Shown here: positions 24,907-32,036 of the stretch, piece by piece | Layout of the letters: each line of letters opens with the position of its first letter | Numbering within the stretch: position 1 is the first letter of the stretch | Assembly (NCBI GenBank): GCA_036387315.1 | Contig: DASVTY010000084.1 | Location: 123,817 to 187,816 of the forward strand | DNA: 64,000 bases | Source: JALZCH01 sp036387315 | GTDB taxonomy: Bacteria; Acidobacteriota; Blastocatellia; Pyrinomonadales; Pyrinomonadaceae | Reading direction: 5' to 3' | The notes under the pieces: model-generated | The model's input: the letters and a program-made list of their open reading frames with translations, nothing else | Told to the model about the DNA's origin: nothing | The model's database searches: none | Made by a program: the position numbers and the translations under genes

Positions 24907-25956
24907 ATGTCTGAAGACGCGAACATCGGAAATCGTTCCGAAACGGAAAACGGCACAGAGCATTGCACTTATTTGCTGACAATTCGACGCACCCGTTTTG
25001 ACCGCGCCGAAGCCGAAGATTTTCGGCGATATTTCGGTTTGCTTCGCGCTTGTGGCTGCGAAGTTTTGGTTGTGGACGGTTCACCCGCCGAAGTTTTCGA
25101 TGCTTATGACGAAGCTTGGCGCAACCGCTGCCGCCACGCGGCGGTTGATCCGCAATACCGATACTTAAACGGCAAAGTCAACGGCATTCACACGGGAATC
25201 GCGCTCGCCGCGCACGAGCGCGTAATTCTTGCCGACGACGACATTCGCTACACGCCGGATGATGTCGAGAGAATGAGCCGCCTGCTCTCCGATTATGAAA
25301 TGGTACGCCCGCAGAATTATTTTCTGCCCTTACCATTCTGGGCGCGAATGGAAGCCGCCAGAATGTTGATTAATCGCGCCTGGCTTCGTGAAGGCGATTA
25401 CACCGGGACGCTCGGCGTCACCCGCAGCGCTATGCGCCGCGTCGGACATTACGACGGCGACGTGCTGTTCGATAACGAGGAAATCGTCAGACATTTTCGC
25501 CTGAAAAATGCGCGGATTAAATACGCGCGAGATTTTTTCGTCTTAAAACGCCCCGCGACTTTTCGCAAATGGATCGAACAGCGCCCTCGGCAAGCCTATG
25601 AAGATTTCATAATGCGCGCGAAAACCGCGTTTTTTGTGCTTCTTCCGATTGCTCTCGTTTTGTTTTGGTCGTTTGGCGGATTCGCTTTTGCGCTCGGATT
25701 CGCTCTTTTAGTCGCGCTTGGAGCCATCTTCACGGCGGCTCTTGGTTTAAACGACGGCGCGACCAATTTTTTCCCGATTTCGACCGTTTTTTACGCGCCG
25801 CTTTGGTTTATCGAGCGCTCTTTTAGCACGTATTGGGCTTTCTATTGGCGCTTCACGCGCGGTGGCTATCCTTTCGGCGACAAGCTCTTGTCAAAAGGAA
25901 CCGGCGATGCCTGGACAGCCGCCGGCAATGCAACGCCGAGTGATGACGCTGTTTAA
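24907..25956 (+). CDS. Glycosyltransferase family 2-like protein with C-terminal membrane segments
   Basis: The 349-residue protein has an N-terminal GT-A-like domain. ILADDDIRYTPDDVERM (about residues 115-131) carries the DDD metal-binding motif, and GVTRSAMRRVGHYDGDVLFDNEE (about 169-191) corresponds to the acceptor loop with the acidic ED/EE-type catalytic residues. Three hydrophobic segments (about 240-310) at the C-terminus place it at the inner membrane. It probably adds sugars to a lipid-linked or envelope polymer. It is transcribed toward the ArnT-like gene, suggesting a shared envelope role. Confidence 0.75.
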   Translation: MSEDANIGNRSETENGTEHCTYLLTIRRTRFDRAEAEDFRRYFGLLRACGCEVLVVDGSPAEVFDAYDEAWRNRCRHAAVDPQYRYLNGKVNGIHTGIALAAHERVILADDDIRYTPDDVERMSRLLSDYEMVRPQNYFLPLPFWARMEAARMLINRAWLREGDYTGTLGVTRSAMRRVGHYDGDVLFDNEEIVRHFRLKNARIKYARDFFVLKRPATFRKWIEQRPRQAYEDFIMRAKTAFFVLLPIALVLFWSFGGFAFALGFALLVALGAIFTAALGLNDGATNFFPISTVFYAPLWFIERSFSTYWAFYWRFTRGGYPFGDKLLSKGTGDAWTAAGNATPSDDAV

Positions 25957-25988
25957 AAATAAAGCCGTCATTCTTTAACGAAATTTAC

Positions 25989-26017
25989 AGCCTGCTTTTA
26001 AAAGCGGGCTTTTCTGT
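25989..26017 (+). terminator. Hairpin terminator after the GT2-like gene
   Basis: An 11-bp stem with one G-T pair (AGCCTGCTTTT with AAAAGCGGGCT) followed by TTTCTGTTTT. Located 33 bp after the stop codon. Confidence 0.7.
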
Positions 26018-26090
26018 TTTAACGTGAATTTGAAACGCATTTTGATTTCGGTAATACTTTAAAATTTGTTGCCTTAATCCGGCGAGTTTA

Positions 26091-27602
26091 ATGAACAAAA
26101 CCAAAACTCAAACTTTTCAAATTCTGTTTGTCCTTGCAACTGTTTTCGTTTATTTCTTTGGCTTGGGACGCTTACCGCTCGTCGGACCGGACGAGCCTCG
26201 CTACGCTCAGGTCGCGCGCGAAATGTTTGAACGCAGCGATTGGATAACACCGACGCTCGGCGGTTTTAATTGGTTTGAAAAACCGGCGCTGCTCTACTGG
26301 TTCGAAATCGCGGCTTATAAAATTTTCGGAGTCAATGAATTTTCGGCGCGTTTCGGCTCTGCAATTTTCGGTCTGCTGACAATTTTCACAATTTATCTGC
26401 TTTGCCGCTTTGTTTCACAAAATCCGGCAGCGAACAACGAACAGCGAACAGCGAACGATTACGCAAATTACACCTTCATCCTTGCCGCTACAAGCATCGG
26501 ATTAATTGTTTTCTCGCGCGCGGCGAGCTTTGACATTATTCTGACTTTTCCGATAACCGCCGCTTTAGCCTGTTTCTTCGTTTCTCAACACGCCGCGTCT
26601 CCGCGTCGGCACGCCATTGCATCTCTCGCAGGTTTTTACTTTTTCATCGGAGTCGCGCTTCTGGCAAAAGGTTTAATCGGATTTGTTTTGCCGTTCGGCG
26701 TCGCGTTTTGTTATTTCGCCGCTTTAAGAAAATTCCCGTCCAAAACTTTTTTACTCAGTTTGATTTGGGGAAATTTGTTGAGCGTTCTGGTTGCCTCCGT
26801 CTGGTATGCGCCGATGTATTTGCGACACGGCTGGACTTTTGTTGACGAATTTTTCATTCAGCATCATTTTGCCCGTTACGCTTCAAATAAATTCGCGCAC
26901 CCCGAGCCTTTCTGGTTTTTCTGGGCAATTTTGCCCGCACTCATTTTGCCTTGGACGCCGTTTTTGCTCGCGGCTATTTGGAGAGTTTTCAAAGACCAGA
27001 GACCAAAGACCAAAGACCAAAGACCAATTGATTCTTCGCAACATTCTCTAAAAATATTTGCGCTCGTTTGGCTGCTTGTTCCGCTCGTTTTCTTCTCGTT
27101 TTCCGGCTCGAAGCTGCCCGGCTACATTTTGCCCGCGCTGCCGGCGGCAATCATTCTTGCCGCAGAAGAAGCGCGGCGTTTCGCCTCAAAATCGAGCAAT
27201 CGCCGTTTGATTGTACAAATTGTCGCCGCCTCTATTTTCGCGTTGATCGTGATTGCGCTTTTGTTCGTCGCGCCTGATTTTGCGCGCCGCGATACGAAAA
27301 AATATCTCGTGCAAGCGGCTGCCGAAAGCGGTTTTATAAACGAAAAAGTTTTAAATTTGCACGACATTTCGCATTCTCTCGAATTCTACGCGGCGGGCAG
27401 AACCGTCAGGCTGGACAACGGAAAACAGCGACAATTTTTCGGGGCGAGCGACATTCTGGTATTTATGAAACAGACCGGGCAGGAACGAGTTTTGGTAGTT
27501 GTTCCGCTCTCGCGCCTTCACGAACTGCCCGAATATAATCAGTTAAAAACCGAAATTATTGCCGACAACGGCGAATATGCGATTGCCGCCGTTTCACATT
27601 AG
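26091..27602 (+). CDS. ArnT-like glycosyltransferase (GT39/GT83, polyprenyl-phosphate sugar donor)
   Basis: A 503-residue polytopic membrane protein with about ten hydrophobic segments. The N-terminal loop VGPDEPRYAQVAREMFERSDW carries the DEPRYA acidic pair that is catalytic in ArnT and dolichyl-P-mannose transferases, followed by NWFEKPALLYW. It transfers a sugar from undecaprenyl phosphate to a lipid or protein acceptor on the outer face of the inner membrane. Two cytoplasmic-loop regions (residues 115-122 and 301-312) are made of heptanucleotide repeats, and one loop (about 168-174) contains a CCGCGTCTCCGCG repeat. Confidence 0.88.
   Translation: MNKTKTQTFQILFVLATVFVYFFGLGRLPLVGPDEPRYAQVAREMFERSDWITPTLGGFNWFEKPALLYWFEIAAYKIFGVNEFSARFGSAIFGLLTIFTIYLLCRFVSQNPAANNEQRTANDYANYTFILAATSIGLIVFSRAASFDIILTFPITAALACFFVSQHAASPRRHAIASLAGFYFFIGVALLAKGLIGFVLPFGVAFCYFAALRKFPSKTFLLSLIWGNLLSVLVASVWYAPMYLRHGWTFVDEFFIQHHFARYASNKFAHPEPFWFFWAILPALILPWTPFLLAAIWRVFKDQRPKTKDQRPIDSSQHSLKIFALVWLLVPLVFFSFSGSKLPGYILPALPAAIILAAEEARRFASKSSNRRLIVQIVAASIFALIVIALLFVAPDFARRDTKKYLVQAAAESGFINEKVLNLHDISHSLEFYAAGRTVRLDNGKQRQFFGASDILVFMKQTGQERVLVVVPLSRLHELPEYNQLKTEIIADNGEYAIAAVSH
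26430..27025. repeat. Two heptanucleotide tracts inside the ArnT-like gene
   Basis: At 26430-26457 there are four units close to CGAACAG (encoding NNEQRTAN-like residues). At 26991-27025 there are five units close to AAAGACC (encoding KDQRPKTKD-like residues). Both are in hydrophilic loops. The units differ in sequence but share the 7-nt period. Confidence 0.87.
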
Positions 27603-27649
27603 CTAATTCAGCGAAACGTGCTAAACTCCCGTTTTGATTTTTTAAAATC

Positions 27650-27949
27650 GTGTCGAAAATCGAAGCAAAAACGAGCGTTATTCTGGTTCTTCACAGCCCG
27701 CGCGAAAAAGTTTGGGGCGTTTTGGAGGAAATTACCAACTCGGGCGTTTTCATGCGCGGAATTGATTTAAACGCTTTTGAAGATTACATCGGCGCAATTA
27801 TCAGAGATGAAGATTTTATCGGTTTGAGCGATCAGTTTTTTCCGCTCTGGCGCGTTGAAAGAATCGTTAGAGACGAAACTGCGGGCGGCGTTTTGTCGCT
27901 CGCGGAGCAATTTGAAGAGCGAACCGGAAAAAAAATCTCTGATTTTTAA
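27650..27949 (+). CDS. Small conserved hypothetical protein upstream of recA
   Basis: The 99-residue protein begins at a GTG. It is compact and charged (VILVLHSPREKVWGVLEEI, GIDLNAFEDYIGAI, FFPLWRVERIVRDE). The last part (LFFPLWRVERI) repeats the kind of sequence seen in small acidobacterial proteins that handle ligand-dependent conformations, but I cannot name the family. It precedes recA by 95 bp in the same direction, though the recA promoter lies between them. Confidence 0.6.
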   Translation: MSKIEAKTSVILVLHSPREKVWGVLEEITNSGVFMRGIDLNAFEDYIGAIIRDEDFIGLSDQFFPLWRVERIVRDETAGGVLSLAEQFEERTGKKISDF

Positions 27950-27959
27950 CAAAAAACCT

Positions 27960-28010
27960 GTTTCACAAGTGAAACAATATTTCACAAACTCATTCTTTTT
28001 GTGCTAAACT
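27960..28010 (+). promoter_or_regulatory. recA promoter with palindromic candidate SOS operator
   Basis: GTTTCACAAGTGAAAC (27960-27975) is a 7-bp inverted repeat around AA. The half-site TTTCACAA recurs at 27980-27987, overlapping a -35-like TTCACA (27981-27986). A -10-like TAAACT (28005-28010) lies 18 bp downstream of that -35. This position suits a LexA-type repressor, but the binding protein is not identified. Confidence 0.55.
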
Positions 28011-28044
28011 TGATTTCAGTATCTTAAAGGAGAGTTTTAAAACA

Positions 28045-29085
28045 ATGGCATTTGAGGGAATGACGATGAACACGGATAAAAGCAAAGCGATTGAAGGTGC
28101 ACTGGCAAATATTGAGAAAAAATTCGGCAAAGGCTCGATTATGAAAATGGGCGAGCGTCAGGTGGAACAAGTCGGTTCGATTTCGACGACTTGCCTCAGT
28201 CTGGACGCGGCAATCGGCGTCGGCGGTTTTCCGAAAGGCAGAATCATCGAAGTTTACGGACCGGAATCTTCGGGCAAAACGACGCTCGCGCTGCACGTCG
28301 TCGCCGAAGCGCAACGCCAGGGCGGAATCGCCGCTTACATTGACGCCGAACACGCAATGGACCCGGAATACGCGGAAAAATTGGGGGTTGACGTTGATAA
28401 TTTATTTATTTCGCAGCCGGATTCCGGCGAACAGGCACTCGAAATCGCCGAAACTCTGGTGCGGTCGAACAGCGTTGACGTAATCGTCATTGATTCGGTC
28501 GCCGCGCTCGTTCCCCGCGCGGAATTGGACGGCGATATGGGCGATTCGCTGCCGGGTTTGCAGGCTCGTTTGATGTCGCAGGCTTTGCGAAAATTGACGG
28601 CAATCGTCGCGCAATCAAACACCTGCTTTATTTTCATCAACCAGTTGCGCGAAAAAATCGGCGTCTTTTTCGGCTCGCCCGAAACGACGACCGGCGGTAA
28701 AGCTCTCAAGTTTTACGCTTCGGTTCGCGTTGACATCCGCCGTATCGGCGCCATCAAAGATGGCGACAAAGTGACGGGAAATCGCACAAAAGTCAAAGTC
28801 GTCAAAAACAAAGTCGCGCCACCATTCCGAGAAACCGAGTTCGACATTATGTACGGCGAAGGAATCTCGCGCGAAGGCGATTTGCTCGATCTGGCTGTCA
28901 ATCACAAAGTCGTCGAAAAAAGCGGCGCGTGGTTTTCCTATGCGACCGAACGCCTCGGACAAGGACGCGAAAACGTCAAAAATATGCTCAAAGAAAACAC
29001 CGACTTGCGCGACCGCATCGAAACGGACGTTCGCAAAGCACTTGGAATGCCCGCCCTCGACGGGACTGCGGTCGAAGCGAGCTAA
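28045..29085 (+). CDS. recA: Recombinase RecA
   Basis: Forms ATP-dependent filaments on single-stranded DNA for strand exchange and activates LexA-type autocleavage. The 346-residue protein carries Walker A GPESSGKTT, Walker B VIVIDSVAAL, the L2 loop region (INQLREKIGVFFGSPETTTGG) and the conserved PFRETEFDIMYGEGIS block. The start (ATG at 28045) has a good ribosome site (AAAGGAGAG, about 12 nt upstream). Length is normal. A palindromic candidate operator lies in its promoter. Confidence 0.98.
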   Translation: MAFEGMTMNTDKSKAIEGALANIEKKFGKGSIMKMGERQVEQVGSISTTCLSLDAAIGVGGFPKGRIIEVYGPESSGKTTLALHVVAEAQRQGGIAAYIDAEHAMDPEYAEKLGVDVDNLFISQPDSGEQALEIAETLVRSNSVDVIVIDSVAALVPRAELDGDMGDSLPGLQARLMSQALRKLTAIVAQSNTCFIFINQLREKIGVFFGSPETTTGGKALKFYASVRVDIRRIGAIKDGDKVTGNRTKVKVVKNKVAPPFRETEFDIMYGEGISREGDLLDLAVNHKVVEKSGAWFSYATERLGQGRENVKNMLKENTDLRDRIETDVRKALGMPALDGTAVEAS

Positions 29086-29113
29086 GTTTCAGACACTAAA
29101 AAACATAAATATT

Positions 29114-29150
29114 AAAGGCGCGAATCCAAAACTGAGATTTGCGCCTTTTT
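29114..29150 (+). terminator. recA terminator
   Basis: A 13-bp stem (AAAGGCGCGAATC with GATTTGCGCCTTT, one G-T pair) and a T tract, 28 bp after the recA stop. Confidence 0.85.
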
Positions 29151-29310
29151 ACATTTTGCCGATTCAATAAACCGTTGACTCGAATATGGTTTTTCAACAC
29201 CATTGGGACTCGTTTCCTTCGATATTTATTGAATGAAATCGTTAATTTGACAGACGCGCGGAATTTTCTTTATAGTTTTAAATTCGCGCTGGCGTTAAAA
29301 ACCTGCGCGC

Positions 29311-29388
<78 letters not shown>

Positions 29389-29401
29389 TTTTCAATAAGT
29401 T

Positions 29402-29428
29402 AAGGGCATCAATTTGATGCCCTTTTCA
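29402..29428 (+). terminator. Hairpin terminator after the tRNA
   Basis: AAGGGCATCAA and TTGATGCCCTT flank one base, followed by TTCATTTTT. Comparable hairpins in the same place follow the other two att copies (53410-53437, 57337-57362). Confidence 0.8.
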
Positions 29429-29432
29429 TTTT

Positions 29433-29468
29433 TGTGTGCGAAATGTGTGCGAAAGTTTTATTGTGTGC
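29433..29468. repeat. TGTGTGC direct repeats near attL (candidate integrase arm sites)
   Basis: TGTGTGCGAAATGTGTGCGAAA at 29433-29454 contains two copies of TGTGTGCGAAA; a third TGTGTGC follows at 29462-29468, overlapping the end of the integrase gene. The same double unit recurs at 53214-53235 near the other end of element 1. Confidence 0.6.
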
Positions 29469-30618
29469 CTGATTGCTTGAAAATCAACCTATCTAATTCA
29501 TCAGAAGCAGCTTCTTGCATATTCGGCAAGACGTGCGAGTAAACATCAAGAGTCAAAACTATTGTTGAATGACCAAGACGCTCAGAAACTATTTTTGGGT
29601 TGATTCCAGCTTGAAGTAAAAGCGTAGCGCAGGTATGTCGCAAATCATATAAGCGAATCGAAGTACGAAGTTCTGCATCTTTCAAAATCCGTTTGAAATG
29701 CCTTGTAACGTTTGGTGGATTCAGCGGAGTTCCAAGTTCAGACGGGAAAACTAAATCGTAATTCTGCCAAGCTGAGCCAAGTTTCAAACGTGCTTCACCT
29801 TGCTGCCTCCGGTGAGCTTGAAGTTCTCTAATAATTGATTTCGGCAAAGGTAAAGTGCGGCGTGATTTTTTTGTTTTCGGTTCGCCGAAATGCCAGCCGC
29901 CGCCTTTCCGGTGCGTGACAAGCGCGCGCCGTACCGTTGCCGTTCCCTTTTCTAAATCAATGTCTTTCCATTGCAACGCAAGATATTCTTCCGGTCGCAT
30001 TCCAGTTGCGAGCGCAAATGAAAAAAGTGCTGCGAAACGCTCATCTTTTAGTTTATGTAGGAATTGAACACATTCTTTTTGTGTTAAAACGTCCATTTCC
30101 TTGCGAGTTTGCTTAGGCAATTGAACGAGCGTTGCAACATTACGTGGTAAAACATCAAGCTCAACAGCCTTTTTCAAAGCTGATGATAAAACAGAGTGCG
30201 TGTATCTGACGACACGTGGGGAAAGTCCGCGCGCCTGCATATCGCTGTATAGTTTTTGAATGTGAATAGCCTTCAAATCATACAGCTTGATTTTCCCTAG
30301 CGGTTGGTAAACGTAACGTTCTAACAAATCGTTGTAATCTTTGAAAGTGCGATATTCAAGGCGCGGCTTGGCAATGTTTTCTAACCAGACTCCGAGATAT
30401 TCTTTCAAGGTTTGCTTACGAGCGTCGCCAAGTAAACCTTTGTCACGATCTTCTAAGACTTTTCTTAAAACTTTGTCAGCCTCTTTTTTTGTACCTTTGA
30501 AAGTTTCATTATGGTACTTTCTTTTTCCATTAGCATCTTCTCCCAAATAAACCCGGACTAGCCAAGTATCGTCACCTCGTTTTATTAGTTGTCCTGTTCT
30601 TCGCGTCTTTTCTGCCAT
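29458..30618 (-). CDS. Tyrosine recombinase (phage/ICE integrase)
   Basis: Starting at the ATG at 30618 gives 386 residues. A longer in-frame extension upstream (to 30867) lacks normal integrase sequence and overlaps the SWIM gene. An Arm-type N-terminal strand region (GDDTWLVRVYLG, residues 15-26) is followed by a core-binding helix domain (70-165) and the catalytic domain. Catalytic residues are Arg208 (TGMRPEE), a Lys in PKTKKSRRTL, Arg327 and His328 (LYDLRHT, with Tyr in the usual first His position), His350 (RLGHS) and Tyr360 (DVYSHV). It recombines the att sites. Its 3' end faces attL with only 70 bp between. Confidence 0.92.
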   Translation of the reverse strand: MAEKTRRTGQLIKRGDDTWLVRVYLGEDANGKRKYHNETFKGTKKEADKVLRKVLEDRDKGLLGDARKQTLKEYLGVWLENIAKPRLEYRTFKDYNDLLERYVYQPLGKIKLYDLKAIHIQKLYSDMQARGLSPRVVRYTHSVLSSALKKAVELDVLPRNVATLVQLPKQTRKEMDVLTQKECVQFLHKLKDERFAALFSFALATGMRPEEYLALQWKDIDLEKGTATVRRALVTHRKGGGWHFGEPKTKKSRRTLPLPKSIIRELQAHRRQQGEARLKLGSAWQNYDLVFPSELGTPLNPPNVTRHFKRILKDAELRTSIRLYDLRHTCATLLLQAGINPKIVSERLGHSTIVLTLDVYSHVLPNMQEAASDELDRLIFKQSGTQ

Positions 30619-30739
30619 TTCTTTCTTGAATCGGATACGCCCAACCTGTGATAATTGAGCGCATCCGTTGGTTTCTTGATAGGTTTCCTTCGGATAGTCG
30701 GGGCTTATCAAAGTTGCTGCTTTGGTAAGCCCTTCGTTT

Positions 30740-31057
30740 TTAACGAAACTGATTTGTTCGTTCGTAATAGCGTTGAAGCAGCCTTGCCGCTGCTCGGTGA
30801 TAACAAGGTTTACCCTGTGCGAAAGCCTTACATTGACAGGTTCCATTTGCCGTGTAGGTTTCGCCACTTGATTGACTCCACAAGATCAAGTGCTTGTCTT
30901 TTTGGTCAAAGTGCATAAACGGATTGTTTTCAATTTCAACAACAGCCTTTGCAATGGCATTAACCCATCGCTGTTCAAGATTTCCACTCTGATGAATACT
31001 GGATAATGCTTCCGCGACAACTTCACCTAAAACTTGCAAATCGAGTTGGTTGTACAT
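30740..31057 (-). CDS. Small SWIM zinc-finger protein
   Basis: The 105-residue protein ends with NGTCQCKAFAQGKPCYHRAAARLL, a CxC-x9-CxH pattern matching a SWIM zinc finger. The N-terminal half is helical (GEVVAEALSSIHQSGN). SWIM domains bind DNA or proteins. Small proteins of this kind are known from mobile elements. It is divergent from the HTH gene at 31181 across a palindromic operator. Confidence 0.72.
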   Translation of the reverse strand: MYNQLDLQVLGEVVAEALSSIHQSGNLEQRWVNAIAKAVVEIENNPFMHFDQKDKHLILWSQSSGETYTANGTCQCKAFAQGKPCYHRAAARLLQRYYERTNQFR

Positions 31058-31106
31058 CTGATTTATTTCCTTTCTTTTCTTGTTATTAGCTGTAAAAGCT
31101 GAATCT

Positions 31107-31157
31107 AATTATTACGCAAGCGTAATAATTTGTCAAGATAAACTTGTTCTTGCGTAA
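31107..31157. promoter_or_regulatory. Divergent promoter region with perfect palindrome
   Basis: AATTATTACGC at 31107-31117 and GCGTAATAATT at 31120-31130 form a perfect 11-bp inverted repeat around AA. A half-site TTGCGTAAT recurs at 31149-31157, 24 bp before the next ATG. A likely binding site for a regulator of the SWIM gene and the small HTH gene. Confidence 0.62.
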
Positions 31158-31180
31158 TAGTTTCTGCTAGGGTTTTATTG

Positions 31181-31366
31181 ATGGGAAAGAAGCTAACAAC
31201 AAAGGAAGTTGCTCAAGCTTTGGGTATTTCAGATGCCCGCGTTCGGCAACTTGTGCTTTCTGGCAGGCTCCCGGCTGAGAAGTTTGGGCGGGATTTAATG
31301 ATTGATGAAAAAGATTTGGAGTTAATCAAAGATCGGAAGGTAGGAAGACCTGCAAAGCCAAGATAA
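31181..31366 (+). CDS. Small helix-turn-helix DNA-binding protein (excisionase/MerR-like)
   Basis: With the ATG at 31181, the protein is 61 residues. LTTKEVAQALGISDARVRQL is a MerR-type HTH with its recognition helix, followed by a wing (LPAEKFGRDLMIDEKDLELI). Such proteins act as excisionases or small regulators in mobile elements. The palindrome upstream is a candidate binding site. Confidence 0.75.
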   Translation: MGKKLTTKEVAQALGISDARVRQLVLSGRLPAEKFGRDLMIDEKDLELIKDRKVGRPAKPR

Positions 31367-31401
31367 AATTACACTTATATTGTATGTCAGTATATATTTG
31401 T

Positions 31402-31543
31402 CTTTAAAAATGCTACCCCTACCCCCGATTACACCGCTAAATAATCAATTTGAAGGGTTTGTGTCCTAAGAAGGCTCGTTCACGTGGCTCAAAAACATTC
31501 ATTTGTTCGTGTTTCTGCGCCGTATTTTCTCACGTGAGAAAAT
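31402..31543. repeat. Noncoding repeated element, copy 1
   Basis: Aligns in the same direction with 48590-48726. Shared blocks are an ACCCCT...CCCG stretch, AAGGGTTT, TGTCCTAAG, TCACGTGGC, TTCAT, TGTxTCxGCGCCG and TCTCACGTGAGAAA. The last block is a perfect palindrome of 12 bp. Copy 1 sits between convergent genes, copy 2 between divergent genes, so it is not part of a coding region. It may be an origin, a small RNA or a recombination site; its function is unknown. Confidence 0.7.
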
Positions 31544-31548
31544 GAATT

Positions 31549-32034
31549 TTAAAATAGAAAATTGTTTCTAATACAGCGTTCGTAATCATCAAGCCAGACC
31601 GGAAGCAAATCGAGTTCAGCTTTACGCTTTGCGGATTCGCTCGAAAAACCTTCGGCTAATAAGACTGCCTCTCGTTCATTAAGCGAATCAAGCATTGCTT
31701 CAATTTCCGCTAAAGAAGCATCTTCAAGCATTTGGTCTGTAACAAAATCTGATTCCGGTTTCAAGGTGTATTGGACAAAGGGGCAGTTAAAAGGACAAAA
31801 GCGGGTAATTAAGGCGATACTTTCTTGAACTGCAACATCGTAAGTGCAAACAGGACAGCTTGACGCTTGCAACTGTTGTTTAAGTTCCGCCAAGATTCTG
31901 TCTTTAAAAGCGCGAATAAAATGGCGAATATCGTTTGTGATTTTGGCGGACGGCTTTATCCGCAAATTTTCGCCTTTAAGCTCTACAGTAAAGCCGTCTT
32001 TTTCAAGAAGTGGGAGAAAGTTAATAGCCTGCAT
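31549..32034 (-). CDS. Small protein with TubC-docking-like N-terminus and four-cysteine segment
   Basis: The 161-residue product has an N-terminal helix-strand pattern (LLEKDGFTVELKGENLRIKP, helices to residue 50) like that of TubC-type docking or primase-associated helper domains. Four cysteines follow (CPVC near 60, then CPFNC near 80) and may bind zinc. It is the last gene in the primase-helicase operon on the minus strand (2 bp gap). A replication-helper role is inferred from context only. Confidence 0.55.
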   Translation of the reverse strand: MQAINFLPLLEKDGFTVELKGENLRIKPSAKITNDIRHFIRAFKDRILAELKQQLQASSCPVCTYDVAVQESIALITRFCPFNCPFVQYTLKPESDFVTDQMLEDASLAEIEAMLDSLNEREAVLLAEGFSSESAKRKAELDLLPVWLDDYERCIRNNFLF

Positions 32035-32036
32035 GT

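Noticed and set aside
30619..30867. N-terminal extension of the integrase
   Set aside because: The extension lacks integrase-like sequence and overlaps the SWIM gene; the ATG at 30618 starts a normal arm-binding domain.
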